Assembly (NCBI GenBank): GCA_022508735.1
Contig: JAFLUQ010000121.1
Coordinates: 1 to 6,958, forward strand
Direction: 5' to 3'
Source: Oscillospiraceae bacterium
GTDB taxonomy: Bacteria; Bacillota; Clostridia; UMGS1883
DNA: 6,958 bases
Shown here piece after piece: positions 1 to 6,333 of the stretch. The notes below the pieces were generated by a model. The model worked only from the letters and a program-made list of their open reading frames with translations, searched no databases and was not told the origin of the DNA. Positions within the stretch are counted from its first letter, which is position 1, and the number at the start of each line of letters is the position of its first letter. Both the position numbers and the translations under genes were made by a program.

Positions 1-46
1 CCCTTTATCGGAGCTTGAAGTACACAAAGTACGTCGGCGCTCCTCT

Positions 47-71
47 AAAGAGCAATCTGCTTGCTTCTTTT
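47..71 (+). terminator. Possible weak hairpin terminator upstream of cmk
   Basis: Bases 47-55 (AAAGAGCAA) pair with 61-70 (TTGCTTCTTT) with one bulged T at 66 and a five-base loop at 56-60. A T-rich stretch lies in and just after the 3' arm. It could end a gene lying left of the window. Much of the T tract is used inside the stem, so it would be a weak terminator. GCTC at 39-42 can pair instead with GAGC at 50-53, giving a competing fold. No reading frame ending here is recognisable as a known protein. Confidence 0.25.
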
Positions 72-77
72 CCACGT

Positions 78-102
78 TATAATTTGTGCCGCCTCATGGC
101 GG
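78..102 (+). promoter_or_regulatory. Possible cmk promoter -10 box and 5' hairpin
   Basis: A perfect TATAAT lies at 78-83, but no good -35 box sits 16-18 bases upstream and there is no TG extension, so the promoter call is weak. A perfect 5-bp hairpin follows, CCGCC (89-93), loop TCAT, GGCGG (98-102). If transcription began around 89-90 the RNA would start with this hairpin, a position that often protects mRNA 5' ends. The hairpin leaves the cmk ribosome site at 109-112 free. Confidence 0.3.
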
Positions 103-118
103 TGGAACGGAGATTACA

Positions 119-802
119 ATGCAAAAAATAATCAATGTGGCTATCGACGGCCCTGCGGGAGCAGGGAAGAGCACGATAGCAAGAGAGGCCGCAAGGCGGC
201 TGGGCTTTGTCTATATAGACACGGGCGCCATGTATCGGGCTGTGGGGCTATGTGCTTCTCGTAAAGGCACGAATATGGACGATGCCGAGGCCCTTGGCCG
301 GCTTATGAAAGACTTCGACCTCGGCATAAAATATGCCAATGGTGTTCAGCGGGTCTTTCTGGGTGATGAGGACGTGTCTGAAGCCATAAGAACGCCGGAA
401 ATGTCAATGGCTGCCAGCCGTGTTTCCGCCCATGCCCCTGTGCGCACGGCCCTTGTGGAGCTTCAGCGTGAGCTGGCGAAAAGGGGCAGCGCTATTATGG
501 ACGGACGCGACATCTGCACCCATGTGCTGCCGAATGCCGACGTGAAGATATTCCTGACGGCGTCGATAGCTGCCAGAGCCGGGCGCAGGCTTAAGGAGCT
601 TCTGGAAAAGGGTGAAAACGTCACCCTTGAGGAGGTCACCGCTGACATGGAGCGCCGTGACTACAACGATTCTCACCGCGAAAATTCGCCCCTTGTCAGG
701 GCCGCTGACGCGGAGCTTATAGATACCTCAGACCTCAGCCTTGAGGAGTCGATCGAAGCAGTTATTTCTCACATAAAGGAGAAAACGAAAGATGTTTTAT
801 AG
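119..802 (+). CDS. cmk: Cytidylate kinase (CMP/dCMP kinase)
   Basis: This cytosolic enzyme transfers phosphate from ATP to CMP or dCMP in pyrimidine nucleotide salvage and synthesis. The 227-residue product has the usual bacterial Cmk length. It shows the P-loop GPAGAGKST (residues 11-19), the YIDTGAMYRA motif (32-41), the CMP-binding insert typical of the bacterial family (about 90-110), GRDICTHVLPNAD (129-141), the KIFLTAS strand (143-149) and the lid-region motif RRDYNDSHRENSPL (179-192). Most Cmk proteins have GRDIGT where this one has GRDICT, a mild departure. The ATG at 119 was preferred to a GTG at 86 because CGGAG (108-112) sits six bases before it and the added 11 residues look unlike Cmk. 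It is the first gene of a tight operon; its last 11 bases overlap plsC. Confidence 0.95.
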   Translation: MQKIINVAIDGPAGAGKSTIAREAARRLGFVYIDTGAMYRAVGLCASRKGTNMDDAEALGRLMKDFDLGIKYANGVQRVFLGDEDVSEAIRTPEMSMAASRVSAHAPVRTALVELQRELAKRGSAIMDGRDICTHVLPNADVKIFLTASIAARAGRRLKELLEKGENVTLEEVTADMERRDYNDSHRENSPLVRAADAELIDTSDLSLEESIEAVISHIKEKTKDVL

Positions 803-1382
803 TCTTGCCGCATTTTTTGTCCGAGCGTTCTTCCGGATAGTTTTCTTCATGCGCGTTGATGGTAAGGAAAATGTTCCCATGGAGGGCGGGCTGCTGTTCT
901 GCGCCAATCACCGGAGCAATTGGGATCCTCCGGCGGTGGCTGCGGCCTTCCCGAGGAAAATATCTATAATGGCTAAGGAGGAGCTTTTTCAAAAGCCTCT
1001 TTTAGGTCGGCTGATAAAGGCCCTCAGAGCCTTTCCAATAAGGCGGGGCAAGGGCGACGCGGGAGCGGTAATGGCCACGCTTAAGCTTCTCGGTAGCGGC
1101 GATGCTACACTCGTTTTCCCCGAGGGAACGCGTGTTCGCAGTGAGGAAGAAAGAAAAAGAGAGATCAATCCCGGAATCATCCGGATCGCAATAAAAGCGA
1201 GGGTGCCTATTCTGCCCTGCTATACTAACGGTAAATACCGCCCGTTCGGCGGTCTTAAGGTGACTTTTGGAAAGCCCATAAGCTATGAAGAGTATTATGA
1301 TGAAGCCCCCGATAAGGAAACGCTTCAGCGGCTTGCCAACGAGCTTATGGCGGCCATATATTCTCTCGCGGAGGTAAAGTGA
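792..1382 (+). CDS. plsC: PlsC-type 1-acyl-glycerol-3-phosphate acyltransferase
   Basis: It probably acylates lysophosphatidic acid at position 2 to give phosphatidic acid, at the inner face of the membrane. The 196-residue protein has a hydrophobic N-terminal stretch (residues 1-20), the catalytic NHRSNWD motif with H40 and D45 (HX4D), FPIRRG (81-86), the glycerophosphate-binding FPEGTR (109-114) and the VPILP motif (138-142), in the order expected for the family. It is shorter than the E. coli enzyme (about 245 residues), as is common in Clostridia. The start overlaps the cmk end by 11 bases, with AAAGGAG at 775-781 as ribosome site. The stop TGA overlaps the next gene's ATG by one base, so translation of the three genes is probably coupled. 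The acyl donor cannot be read from sequence. Confidence 0.9.
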   Translation: MFYSLAAFFVRAFFRIVFFMRVDGKENVPMEGGLLFCANHRSNWDPPAVAAAFPRKISIMAKEELFQKPLLGRLIKALRAFPIRRGKGDAGAVMATLKLLGSGDATLVFPEGTRVRSEEERKREINPGIIRIAIKARVPILPCYTNGKYRPFGGLKVTFGKPISYEEYYDEAPDKETLQRLANELMAAIYSLAEVK

Positions 1383-3376
1383 TGCGAAGAGTTAAAATAG
1401 CTGACCGGGCCGGCTTCTGCTTCGGCGTCAGCCGAGCCATAAAGCTGGTTGAGGAGGGCGTAGCGAAAAACATCAGAATAGCTACTCTCGGCCCTATAAT
1501 ACATAACAGCCAGGTGACCAACAGCCTGGCCAAAAAGGGTGTGCGAATCATAAATTCGCCCGAGGAAGCGGAAAAAGACGAAACCGTTGTTATCCGCAGT
1601 CACGGAATTCCCCGCGACGTGGAGGACACCCTTAAAGAGCTTGGCGTTAATTATATCGACGCCACCTGTCCCTTTGTTAAAAAGATACATAACATTGTTA
1701 TGGAAAATCACGCTCAGGGGAAAAGCATTATCATTGTGGGCGATAAGTCTCACCCTGAGGTCATTGGCATAAACGGTTGGTGCGGGAATACGGGAGCGGT
1801 CATCGCATCAGTGGAGGAGTGCGAAAAACTGGATAAGACCCTGCTCGATAACGGATGCGTCGTTGCTCAGACTACTTTTGAAAGAGAAATTTGGGAAAAA
1901 ATCACAAAATTTATAAAAAACACTTGCAAAACTACCCTGATTTTTGATACAATATGCAGTGCGACGAATGAGCGTCAGAAATCGGCAGCCGAGCTTGCCG
2001 AAAATAGCGACAGCTTTATCGTCATCGGCGGTAAGAACAGCTCAAACACAAAAAAGCTTTATGACATAGCACGCCGCCGCTGCCCGAGCACCTTCCTTGT
2101 TGAAGGGGCGTGGGAGCTTCCCGCCCATGAATTAAAAGGGGAATTAATTGGTATAACCGCCGGAGCTTCAACTCCGGATTGGATAATTAAGGAGGTTTAC
2201 ATTATGGTAGACGAACAGGTAAAGAACATCAATAATGAGAAAGGAGACCAATCCTTCGCTGAGGCTTTGGAGCAGTACGAGCAGTCGCTTGTGGCTCTTA
2301 ATACCGGTGATATAAAGGTAGGTAAGGTAGTCCGCGTTACTCCCACCGAGGTATACGTTGACTTAGGCTACAAGATGGAAGGCGTAATTCCCGCCGAAGA
2401 GCTTACAGATGACCCTGCTGCCGATACAGCATCGATCTGCTCTGTGGGCGACGAAATCGAAGTTTTCGTTATCCGCGTAAGCGACATTGACGGCGTTAAG
2501 CTTTCCAAGAAGAAGATCGACGCTATCAAGGGCTGGAAGACTATCGAGGCTGCCAGCGAAAGCGGCGAGATCCTCGAGGGCAAGATCATTGAGGCCGTTA
2601 ACCGTGGCGTGATCGTATCTTCCAACGGCTGCCGCATATTTGTGCCGGCTTCTCTGGCCAGCGAGCGTTTCACCAGCGACCTTTCCACCCTTGTTGGCAA
2701 CGAGGTTCGTTTCAAGGTAGTTAACATCCGCGAGGATCGCCGCGGCAAGAGAGCAATCGGCTCCATCAAGGAGGTTGCCGCTGCCGAGCGTAAGGCCAAG
2801 GCTGACGAGTTCTGGGCTAACGTTGAGGAAGGAAAGCACTACACAGGCGTTGTTAAGACTCTCACCAAGTTTGGTGCTTTCGTGGATATCGGCGGCGTAG
2901 ACGGTCTTATCCACATCACTCAGCTCAGCTGGCAGAGAATCAAGGACCCTGCAGAGGTTGTTAAGGTTGGCGATGTTGTTGACGTTTACATCATCAAGGC
3001 CAATCAGGAGACCAACAAGATATCCCTTGGCTTCAGAAAGGTTGAGGACGATCCCTGGGTTATCGCTAAGTCCAAGTTTGAGGTTGGCAGCGTAGTTCCC
3101 GTTAAGGTAGTACGTCTTGTTCAGTTCGGTGCTTTCGTTGAGCTCATTCCCGGAATCGACGGCTTGGTTCACATTTCTCAGATCGCCAACAAGCGCATTA
3201 ACAAGCCCGAGGACGAGCTTACTGTAGGTCAGGTAGTAGATGCTAAGATCACTGACATTGACTGGGATAAGAAGAAGATCGGTCTTTCTATCCGCGCTCT
3301 TATCGCTCCCGAGGCTCCTGCTGAGGAGGCTCCTGTTGAGGCTCCCGCAGAGGAAGCTCCCGCTACAGAAGAGTAA
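1382..3376 (+). CDS. ispH-rpsA: IspH-ribosomal protein S1 fusion (HMBPP reductase / S1)
   Basis: Residues 1-274 are IspH, the [4Fe-4S] enzyme making IPP and DMAPP from HMBPP in the last step of the MEP isoprenoid pathway. Cluster cysteines C13, C96 and C192 and active-site H41, H74, H124 and E126 are all present, with SATNERQ, GGKNSSNTKKL and GASTPDW motifs. Residues 275-664 are S1 with four OB-fold repeats at about 308-380, 395-468, 484-553 and 568-640; the last two carry the typical FGAFV and GLVHIS/GLIHIT RNA-binding signatures. An Ala/Pro/Glu tail ends it. The fusion is a known architecture in Clostridia. ATG 1382 was chosen over GTG 1379 because GGAGG (1370-1374) lies seven bases upstream. 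No frameshift or stop separates the halves. An internal ribosome site at 2189-2196 suggests free S1 is also made. Confidence 0.95.
   Translation: MRRVKIADRAGFCFGVSRAIKLVEEGVAKNIRIATLGPIIHNSQVTNSLAKKGVRIINSPEEAEKDETVVIRSHGIPRDVEDTLKELGVNYIDATCPFVKKIHNIVMENHAQGKSIIIVGDKSHPEVIGINGWCGNTGAVIASVEECEKLDKTLLDNGCVVAQTTFEREIWEKITKFIKNTCKTTLIFDTICSATNERQKSAAELAENSDSFIVIGGKNSSNTKKLYDIARRRCPSTFLVEGAWELPAHELKGELIGITAGASTPDWIIKEVYIMVDEQVKNINNEKGDQSFAEALEQYEQSLVALNTGDIKVGKVVRVTPTEVYVDLGYKMEGVIPAEELTDDPAADTASICSVGDEIEVFVIRVSDIDGVKLSKKKIDAIKGWKTIEAASESGEILEGKIIEAVNRGVIVSSNGCRIFVPASLASERFTSDLSTLVGNEVRFKVVNIREDRRGKRAIGSIKEVAAAERKAKADEFWANVEEGKHYTGVVKTLTKFGAFVDIGGVDGLIHITQLSWQRIKDPAEVVKVGDVVDVYIIKANQETNKISLGFRKVEDDPWVIAKSKFEVGSVVPVKVVRLVQFGAFVELIPGIDGLVHISQIANKRINKPEDELTVGQVVDAKITDIDWDKKKIGLSIRALIAPEAPAEEAPVEAPAEEAPATEE
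2149..2206 (+). promoter_or_regulatory. Internal start signals for free S1 within the fusion
   Basis: Three signals are stacked at the domain junction. TGGTATAAC (2149-2157) resembles an extended -10 box, though there is no clear -35. A perfect 6-bp hairpin, CCGGAG (2160-2165), loop CTTCAA, CTCCGG (2172-2177), follows. Then TAAGGAGGT (2188-2196) is a near-perfect Shine-Dalgarno sequence eight bases before an in-frame ATG at 2204. The ribosome site is stronger than that of several true starts in the window. The promoter part is weakly supported; the ribosome site is clear. Confidence 0.6.
2204..3376 (+). other. rpsA: Probable separate translation product: free ribosomal protein S1
   Basis: Starting at the internal ATG gives a 390-residue protein beginning MVDEQVKNINNEKGDQSF, with four S1 repeats. 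That is the size and shape of stand-alone S1 homologues in low-GC Gram-positives, which bind mRNA at the ribosome. The start falls exactly where IspH homology ends. From this point codon use becomes that of a highly expressed gene (one AAA against 33 AAG for lysine). This is the same reading frame as the fusion, listed separately because a second product is inferred, not shown. Confidence 0.5.
3305..3373 (+). repeat. Ala/Pro/Glu repeat encoding the S1 C-terminal tail
   Basis: The last 23 codons of the S1 frame are an imperfect repeat of the unit PAEEA or PVEA, built from recurring GAGGCTCC-like blocks. The encoded tail is acidic, proline-rich and probably disordered. Such tails are common on S1 and other ribosome-associated proteins of Clostridia and vary in length. 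Confidence 0.5.
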
Positions 3377-3389
3377 TTTATGCAAAATT

Positions 3390-3415
3390 AAAAGGACTGC
3401 TGCGGCAGTCCTTTT
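3390..3415. terminator. Bidirectional intrinsic terminator between convergent operons
   Basis: AAAAGGACTGC (3390-3400) pairs perfectly with GCAGTCCTTTT (3405-3415) around the tetraloop TGCG. On the plus strand the stem begins 13 bases after the rpsA stop and ends in TTTT followed by GATTT. On the minus strand it begins 11 bases after the yjbR-like stop and ends in TTTTAATTTT. It should stop transcription from both sides. Confidence 0.92.
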
Positions 3416-3426
3416 GATTTATCTGT

Positions 3427-4092
3427 TTATTTTGTGGCTAAAGCGTAGCTTTCGTCTATTCTTTGAAATATTTCCTCCGTCAGAACGGAGCCGTCGAGGA
3501 TAATTGTATACCAGCTCTTCTTGTTCATGTGCCAGCCGGGGAAATACCTGACATTATCTACGGTTTTCGGCATAAGCTCTGGTTTTAGCCTGAGGTCGAT
3601 TATCTCGGCGGATTCATCGGAGTCGAGGCCCAGCTTTGATCTTGGTATCAGCGTGATCAGGCCGTACCATTTCCGGCTGTCTTTTCTTCTTATAGCGGCA
3701 GTTTCCGGGGAGCTTTTCCACAGGAACTCCGGTTCGTCGCCAAATTTTCCCCGTACATATTCTATAACCGCATGGGTCTGGTCGCAGCGGTATACATCGG
3801 GCTCAAAGCATTTCATTGATATGTTCGTCAAAGCGTCAGCACATGCGGCTCGAACCTCTCCAACATATGCTCCGGCGGCTGAAGGTGTCTTATAGAGCGA
3901 ATATTCCTCGCCGGACGAATCAAGCATCTTTGTGGATACGATTCCGTCCTCGGTGACAAAAACGTGCAGCCGAAACTGGCCGTCCATTACGTCGGCCGTA
4001 TATTGCCATCCCTCCGCCGTCTTAGTAAAACCAAAGCCCAAAAGAGAGGCCTTGTTTATTTTTCTGTGTTTAAAAAATTGTTCTTCAAACAT
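3427..4092 (-). CDS. MmcQ/YjbR family protein
   Basis: The C-terminal half (about residues 105-221 of 221) matches the MmcQ/YjbR fold: FLWKSSPETAAIRRKDSRKW (123-142), WYGLITLIPRSKLGL (142-156), EIIDLRLKPEL (163-173) and PGWHMNKKSWYTIILDG (185-201) are typical. The family adopts a CyaY-like fold and is often called DNA-binding, but its cellular role is not established. Residues 1-100 form an additional N-terminal region that I cannot assign; classical YjbR proteins are about 120 residues. No signal peptide or membrane segment is visible. It starts 19 bases after the dprA stop, with AAGGA (complement of 4103-4107) ten bases before its ATG, so it is almost certainly cotranscribed with dprA and ends at the shared terminator. 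Confidence 0.85.
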   Translation of the reverse strand: MFEEQFFKHRKINKASLLGFGFTKTAEGWQYTADVMDGQFRLHVFVTEDGIVSTKMLDSSGEEYSLYKTPSAAGAYVGEVRAACADALTNISMKCFEPDVYRCDQTHAVIEYVRGKFGDEPEFLWKSSPETAAIRRKDSRKWYGLITLIPRSKLGLDSDESAEIIDLRLKPELMPKTVDNVRYFPGWHMNKKSWYTIILDGSVLTEEIFQRIDESYALATK

Positions 4093-4111
4093 TATGTTGA
4101 TGTCCTTCTTC

Positions 4112-5242
4112 TCATACCACGGAATATCCGCTGAGTTCCTTGCGTATCAATCCCTTAAGCTCCATCATAATAAGCTCCGGTGCAAGGGTAACTTCACCGA
4201 GGCCTGTGACGCCTGCAATTTCTGCGACTGTGGCGCAGCCGTTCTTTATTGCTGCAATGATCGACCTTTCATTGGCTGAAAGGTCAGCTTTAACAGAGCT
4301 CGCTTCATGCGTAGCTACTCTTGTGAATTTTGAGCTTTTCGGCTGCGGGTCAGTGACTTCGCCATGAGTAACTTTCGCTGAGCTATTCGTGCCAGGCACT
4401 GTGTGCGCCGCAGAGAAAGAGAGCAATGCCTTAAGCTCTGCGGCCACTTGGGCTCCGCTTTCGGCCAAAGCGGCTCCGGTCTTTATAAGGTGATTAGTGC
4501 CGGTGCTTCCGTGGCTGGTTATATTACCGGGCACGGCAAACAGGGGCCGCCTAAGGTCTGAAGCAAGGTTGGCCGTGATGAGTGAGCCGCTGCGAAGCCC
4601 GGCCTCGGTGACAACGCAGCAATCACCGAGCGCCGCGATTATGCGGTTGCGTCTGGGGAAATTGGCCTGAATAGGCTGAGAGCCGAAGTGGTATTCGCTG
4701 ATGACCGCACCGCCGGAAGCGGCTATTTTGTCAAACAGATCCTTGTTTCTTGCCGGATAGCTGACGTCTACACCCGAGCCGAGAACGGCTATGGTTTTGC
4801 CGCCGCAAATGAGCACGGTTTCGGCGGCAGCGCTGTCAACTCCTCTTGCGCCGCCGGATATGACCGTCAGTCCCGCTTCACAAAAGTCACGGCAGAAGTC
4901 CGCTGTCACTGAAAGTCCGTAGGCTGACGCGTCCCGGCTGCCTACCACCGCTGCAATAATGCCCGAGTCAAGCACCTTCGCATTGCCGCGTATGTATAGC
5001 TGGGCGGGCGGGTCATTAAGGTTTCTGAGCTTTTCCGGATACTCCGGGTCGGGATAACAGACAACAGTGACGTCCTTTATAGGTGAGTTTTCCAAACTTC
5101 TTATAAGGGCCTGAGCTGCGGGAGTACAGAATCTTGGGTCGGTGTCTGGTATATTTTTATATTCCTGAGCCAGTCGGTCGAGAGCATACTTTTTGCCGGT
5201 GCAGCTCAGTGCCAGAGCTATCCACTTGTGTTTTTCGTTCAT
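4112..5242 (-). CDS. dprA: DNA-processing protein DprA (Smf)
   Basis: DprA binds incoming single-stranded DNA during natural transformation, shields it and loads RecA; it is also widespread in bacteria not known to be competent. The 376-residue protein has an N-terminal helical region (1-80), a Rossmann-fold domain with VVGSRDASAYG (99-109), SGGARGVD (129-136), LGSGVDVSYPARN (154-166) and FPRRNRIIAALG (195-206), then FAVPGN, a polar linker and a C-terminal winged helix (about 321-376). The usual ARGIDxxAH reads ARGVDSAAAE here, so the His is replaced. ATG 5242 was preferred over ATG 5248 because GAGG (complement of 5251-5254) is eight bases from the former and only two from the latter. It is the first gene of a two-gene minus-strand operon with the YjbR-like gene. 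Confidence 0.95.
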   Translation of the reverse strand: MNEKHKWIALALSCTGKKYALDRLAQEYKNIPDTDPRFCTPAAQALIRSLENSPIKDVTVVCYPDPEYPEKLRNLNDPPAQLYIRGNAKVLDSGIIAAVVGSRDASAYGLSVTADFCRDFCEAGLTVISGGARGVDSAAAETVLICGGKTIAVLGSGVDVSYPARNKDLFDKIAASGGAVISEYHFGSQPIQANFPRRNRIIAALGDCCVVTEAGLRSGSLITANLASDLRRPLFAVPGNITSHGSTGTNHLIKTGAALAESGAQVAAELKALLSFSAAHTVPGTNSSAKVTHGEVTDPQPKSSKFTRVATHEASSVKADLSANERSIIAAIKNGCATVAEIAGVTGLGEVTLAPELIMMELKGLIRKELSGYSVV

Positions 5243-5288
5243 TGGCATTGCCTCACTTCAATTATAAACACTGATCACTAACAATAAA

Positions 5289-5317
5289 ATTCTACCATTT
5301 TTTTTGACGTTTGTCTA
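5289..5317 (-). promoter_or_regulatory. Candidate sigma-A promoter for dprA
   Basis: On the minus strand TAGACA (complement of 5312-5317, five of six to consensus) is followed after exactly 17 bases by TAGAAT (complement of 5289-5294, five of six). Transcription would start near 5282, about 40 bases before the dprA ATG. The spacer contains a run of eight A residues (T8 on plus, 5298-5305). Confidence 0.55.
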
Positions 5318-5318
5318 T

Positions 5319-5370
5319 ACAAATTTTAGAAAAACTGAAAATAATTTGTGCAAACTGCACTAAAATTTGT
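5319..5370. repeat. Perfect 11-bp inverted repeat between divergent promoters
   Basis: ACAAATTTTAG (5319-5329) is exactly the reverse complement of CTAAAATTTGT (5360-5370), with 30 bases between. The left arm lies one base upstream of the dprA -35 box. The right arm lies eight bases upstream of the yicC -35 box. It may be a paired operator or UP-element-like sequence; no regulator is identifiable. Confidence 0.5.
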
Positions 5371-5378
5371 CCCAAGTG

Positions 5379-5407
5379 TTGACTTGATAGTTTTGGAATG
5401 ATATAAT
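5379..5407 (+). promoter_or_regulatory. Sigma-A promoter for yicC-remA-gmk
   Basis: TTGACT (5379-5384, five of six) and TATAAT (5402-5407, six of six) are separated by exactly 17 bases. Transcription would start near 5414, giving a leader of about 30 bases with the ribosome site AAGGTGA (5434-5440) before the ATG at 5445. This is the clearest promoter in the window. Confidence 0.85.
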
Positions 5408-5444
5408 ATGTAAGTAAAAAACTGTATTTCGAGAAGGTGAGCAA

Positions 5445-6323
5445 ATGATCAAAAGTATGACAGGCTACGGCGGCGGCAGCGGCGAAGCAAGCGGAAAGAC
5501 CTTTTCTGTTGAGGTTCGCTCGGTGAACCATCGCTACAGCGACTTTAATATCAAATATCCGCGCGCATATTCCTTTGCCGAGGACGCCGTAAAAAAAGCG
5601 GCCAATGAGGTCATAAAGCGCGGTAAGGTGGATATTTTTATAAATGTGGAAAATAAAGACAGTCAGGGCGGCGTAGTAAAGGTGGACGTGGAGCTTGCAC
5701 GTGGTTACCGCGACGGGCTTAACCTGCTCTCTGATGTGCTGAACATCAGTTATGAGCCTAAGGCTACGGACTTTCTCCGTATACCGGACGTGTTTACCGT
5801 TGATAAGCCTGAGGACGACGATGAGGCTATACTCGGCGCAATTCTGTCGGCACTCGGCGAGGCACTGAGCGGCTTCGACGAAATGCGCCGGGCCGAGGGT
5901 GTTCGCCTGTATGACGATATGAGCGAGAGGTTAGACGTTATAGAAGAGCTGACTGCCCGCATAGAGGAACGCGCTCCGGGCATTGTTCTTGAGTACCGCG
6001 AAAGAATAACCGCGCGCATGAAGGAGCTTATGGCTGATATACCCTACGACGAGGCCCGTCTTATGACTGAGGTGGCTATCTTCTCCGATAAGGTCAACGT
6101 TAACGAGGAGATCGTGCGCCTTAAGAGTCATATCTCTCAGATGCGGCTCATGCTTAAGAGTGACGAGCCTGTGGGCCGTAAGCTCGACTTCCTTATTCAG
6201 GAGATGAACCGTGAGATCAACACCACCGGCAGTAAGTCCAACGACCTTGAGACCGCGCGTATAGTCATAGACGTCAAGGCCGAGATCGAGAAGCTGCGCG
6301 AGCAGTGCCAGAACGTGGAGTAG
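5445..6323 (+). CDS. yicC: YicC family endoribonuclease
   Basis: YicC proteins are stress-linked endoribonucleases; the E. coli member acts on small RNAs and Bacillus homologues cleave RNA. This 292-residue protein has the expected length and both family domains. The N-terminal domain opens with the signature MIKSMTGYG (1-9) and VEVRSVNHRY (22-31). The C-terminal domain holds VAIFSDKVNVNEEIVRLKSH (210-229) and GRKLDFLIQEMNREINTTGS (244-263), with the conserved acidic and basic residues E253, R256 and E257. No signal peptide or membrane segment is seen. It is transcribed from the strong promoter at 5379-5407 and starts the yicC-remA-gmk cluster, an order conserved in Firmicutes. The substrate in this organism cannot be inferred. 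Confidence 0.93.
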   Translation: MIKSMTGYGGGSGEASGKTFSVEVRSVNHRYSDFNIKYPRAYSFAEDAVKKAANEVIKRGKVDIFINVENKDSQGGVVKVDVELARGYRDGLNLLSDVLNISYEPKATDFLRIPDVFTVDKPEDDDEAILGAILSALGEALSGFDEMRRAEGVRLYDDMSERLDVIEELTARIEERAPGIVLEYRERITARMKELMADIPYDEARLMTEVAIFSDKVNVNEEIVRLKSHISQMRLMLKSDEPVGRKLDFLIQEMNREINTTGSKSNDLETARIVIDVKAEIEKLREQCQNVE

Positions 6324-6333
6324 GAGGAGCGAA

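Noticed and set aside
2..82. Plus-strand open stretch at the left edge as the end of an upstream gene
   Set aside because: The peptide (ending KEQSACFFSTL) and the alternative frame running to 131 match no family I know. Neither is long enough to support a gene call.
61..264. 67-codon plus-strand frame overlapping the cmk start
   Set aside because: It overlaps the P-loop region of cmk in another frame and its product is compositionally random; it is a shadow of cmk.
1325..1753. 142-codon minus-strand frame opposite ispH
   Set aside because: It overlaps essential IspH motifs (FCFG, SHG, ATCPFVKK) on the other strand and shows no domain or ribosome site.
2363..3385. 340-codon open frame on the minus strand opposite rpsA
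   Set aside because: It lies wholly over the S1 domains. Its Leu/Asn/Asp-rich composition is what reversed AAG, GAC and GTT codons give. It has no recognisable motif, and it reads through the terminator side with no promoter. It is an antisense shadow caused by S1 codon bias.
5261..5266. TATAAT on the minus strand close to the dprA start
   Set aside because: Transcription from it would begin at or past the dprA ribosome site and no -35 box is correctly spaced, so it cannot be the dprA promoter.
5292..5531. 79-codon minus-strand open frame spanning the promoter region and the yicC start
   Set aside because: It runs over the yicC promoter and 5' coding region, shows no family resemblance and is simply open because of AT-rich sequence.
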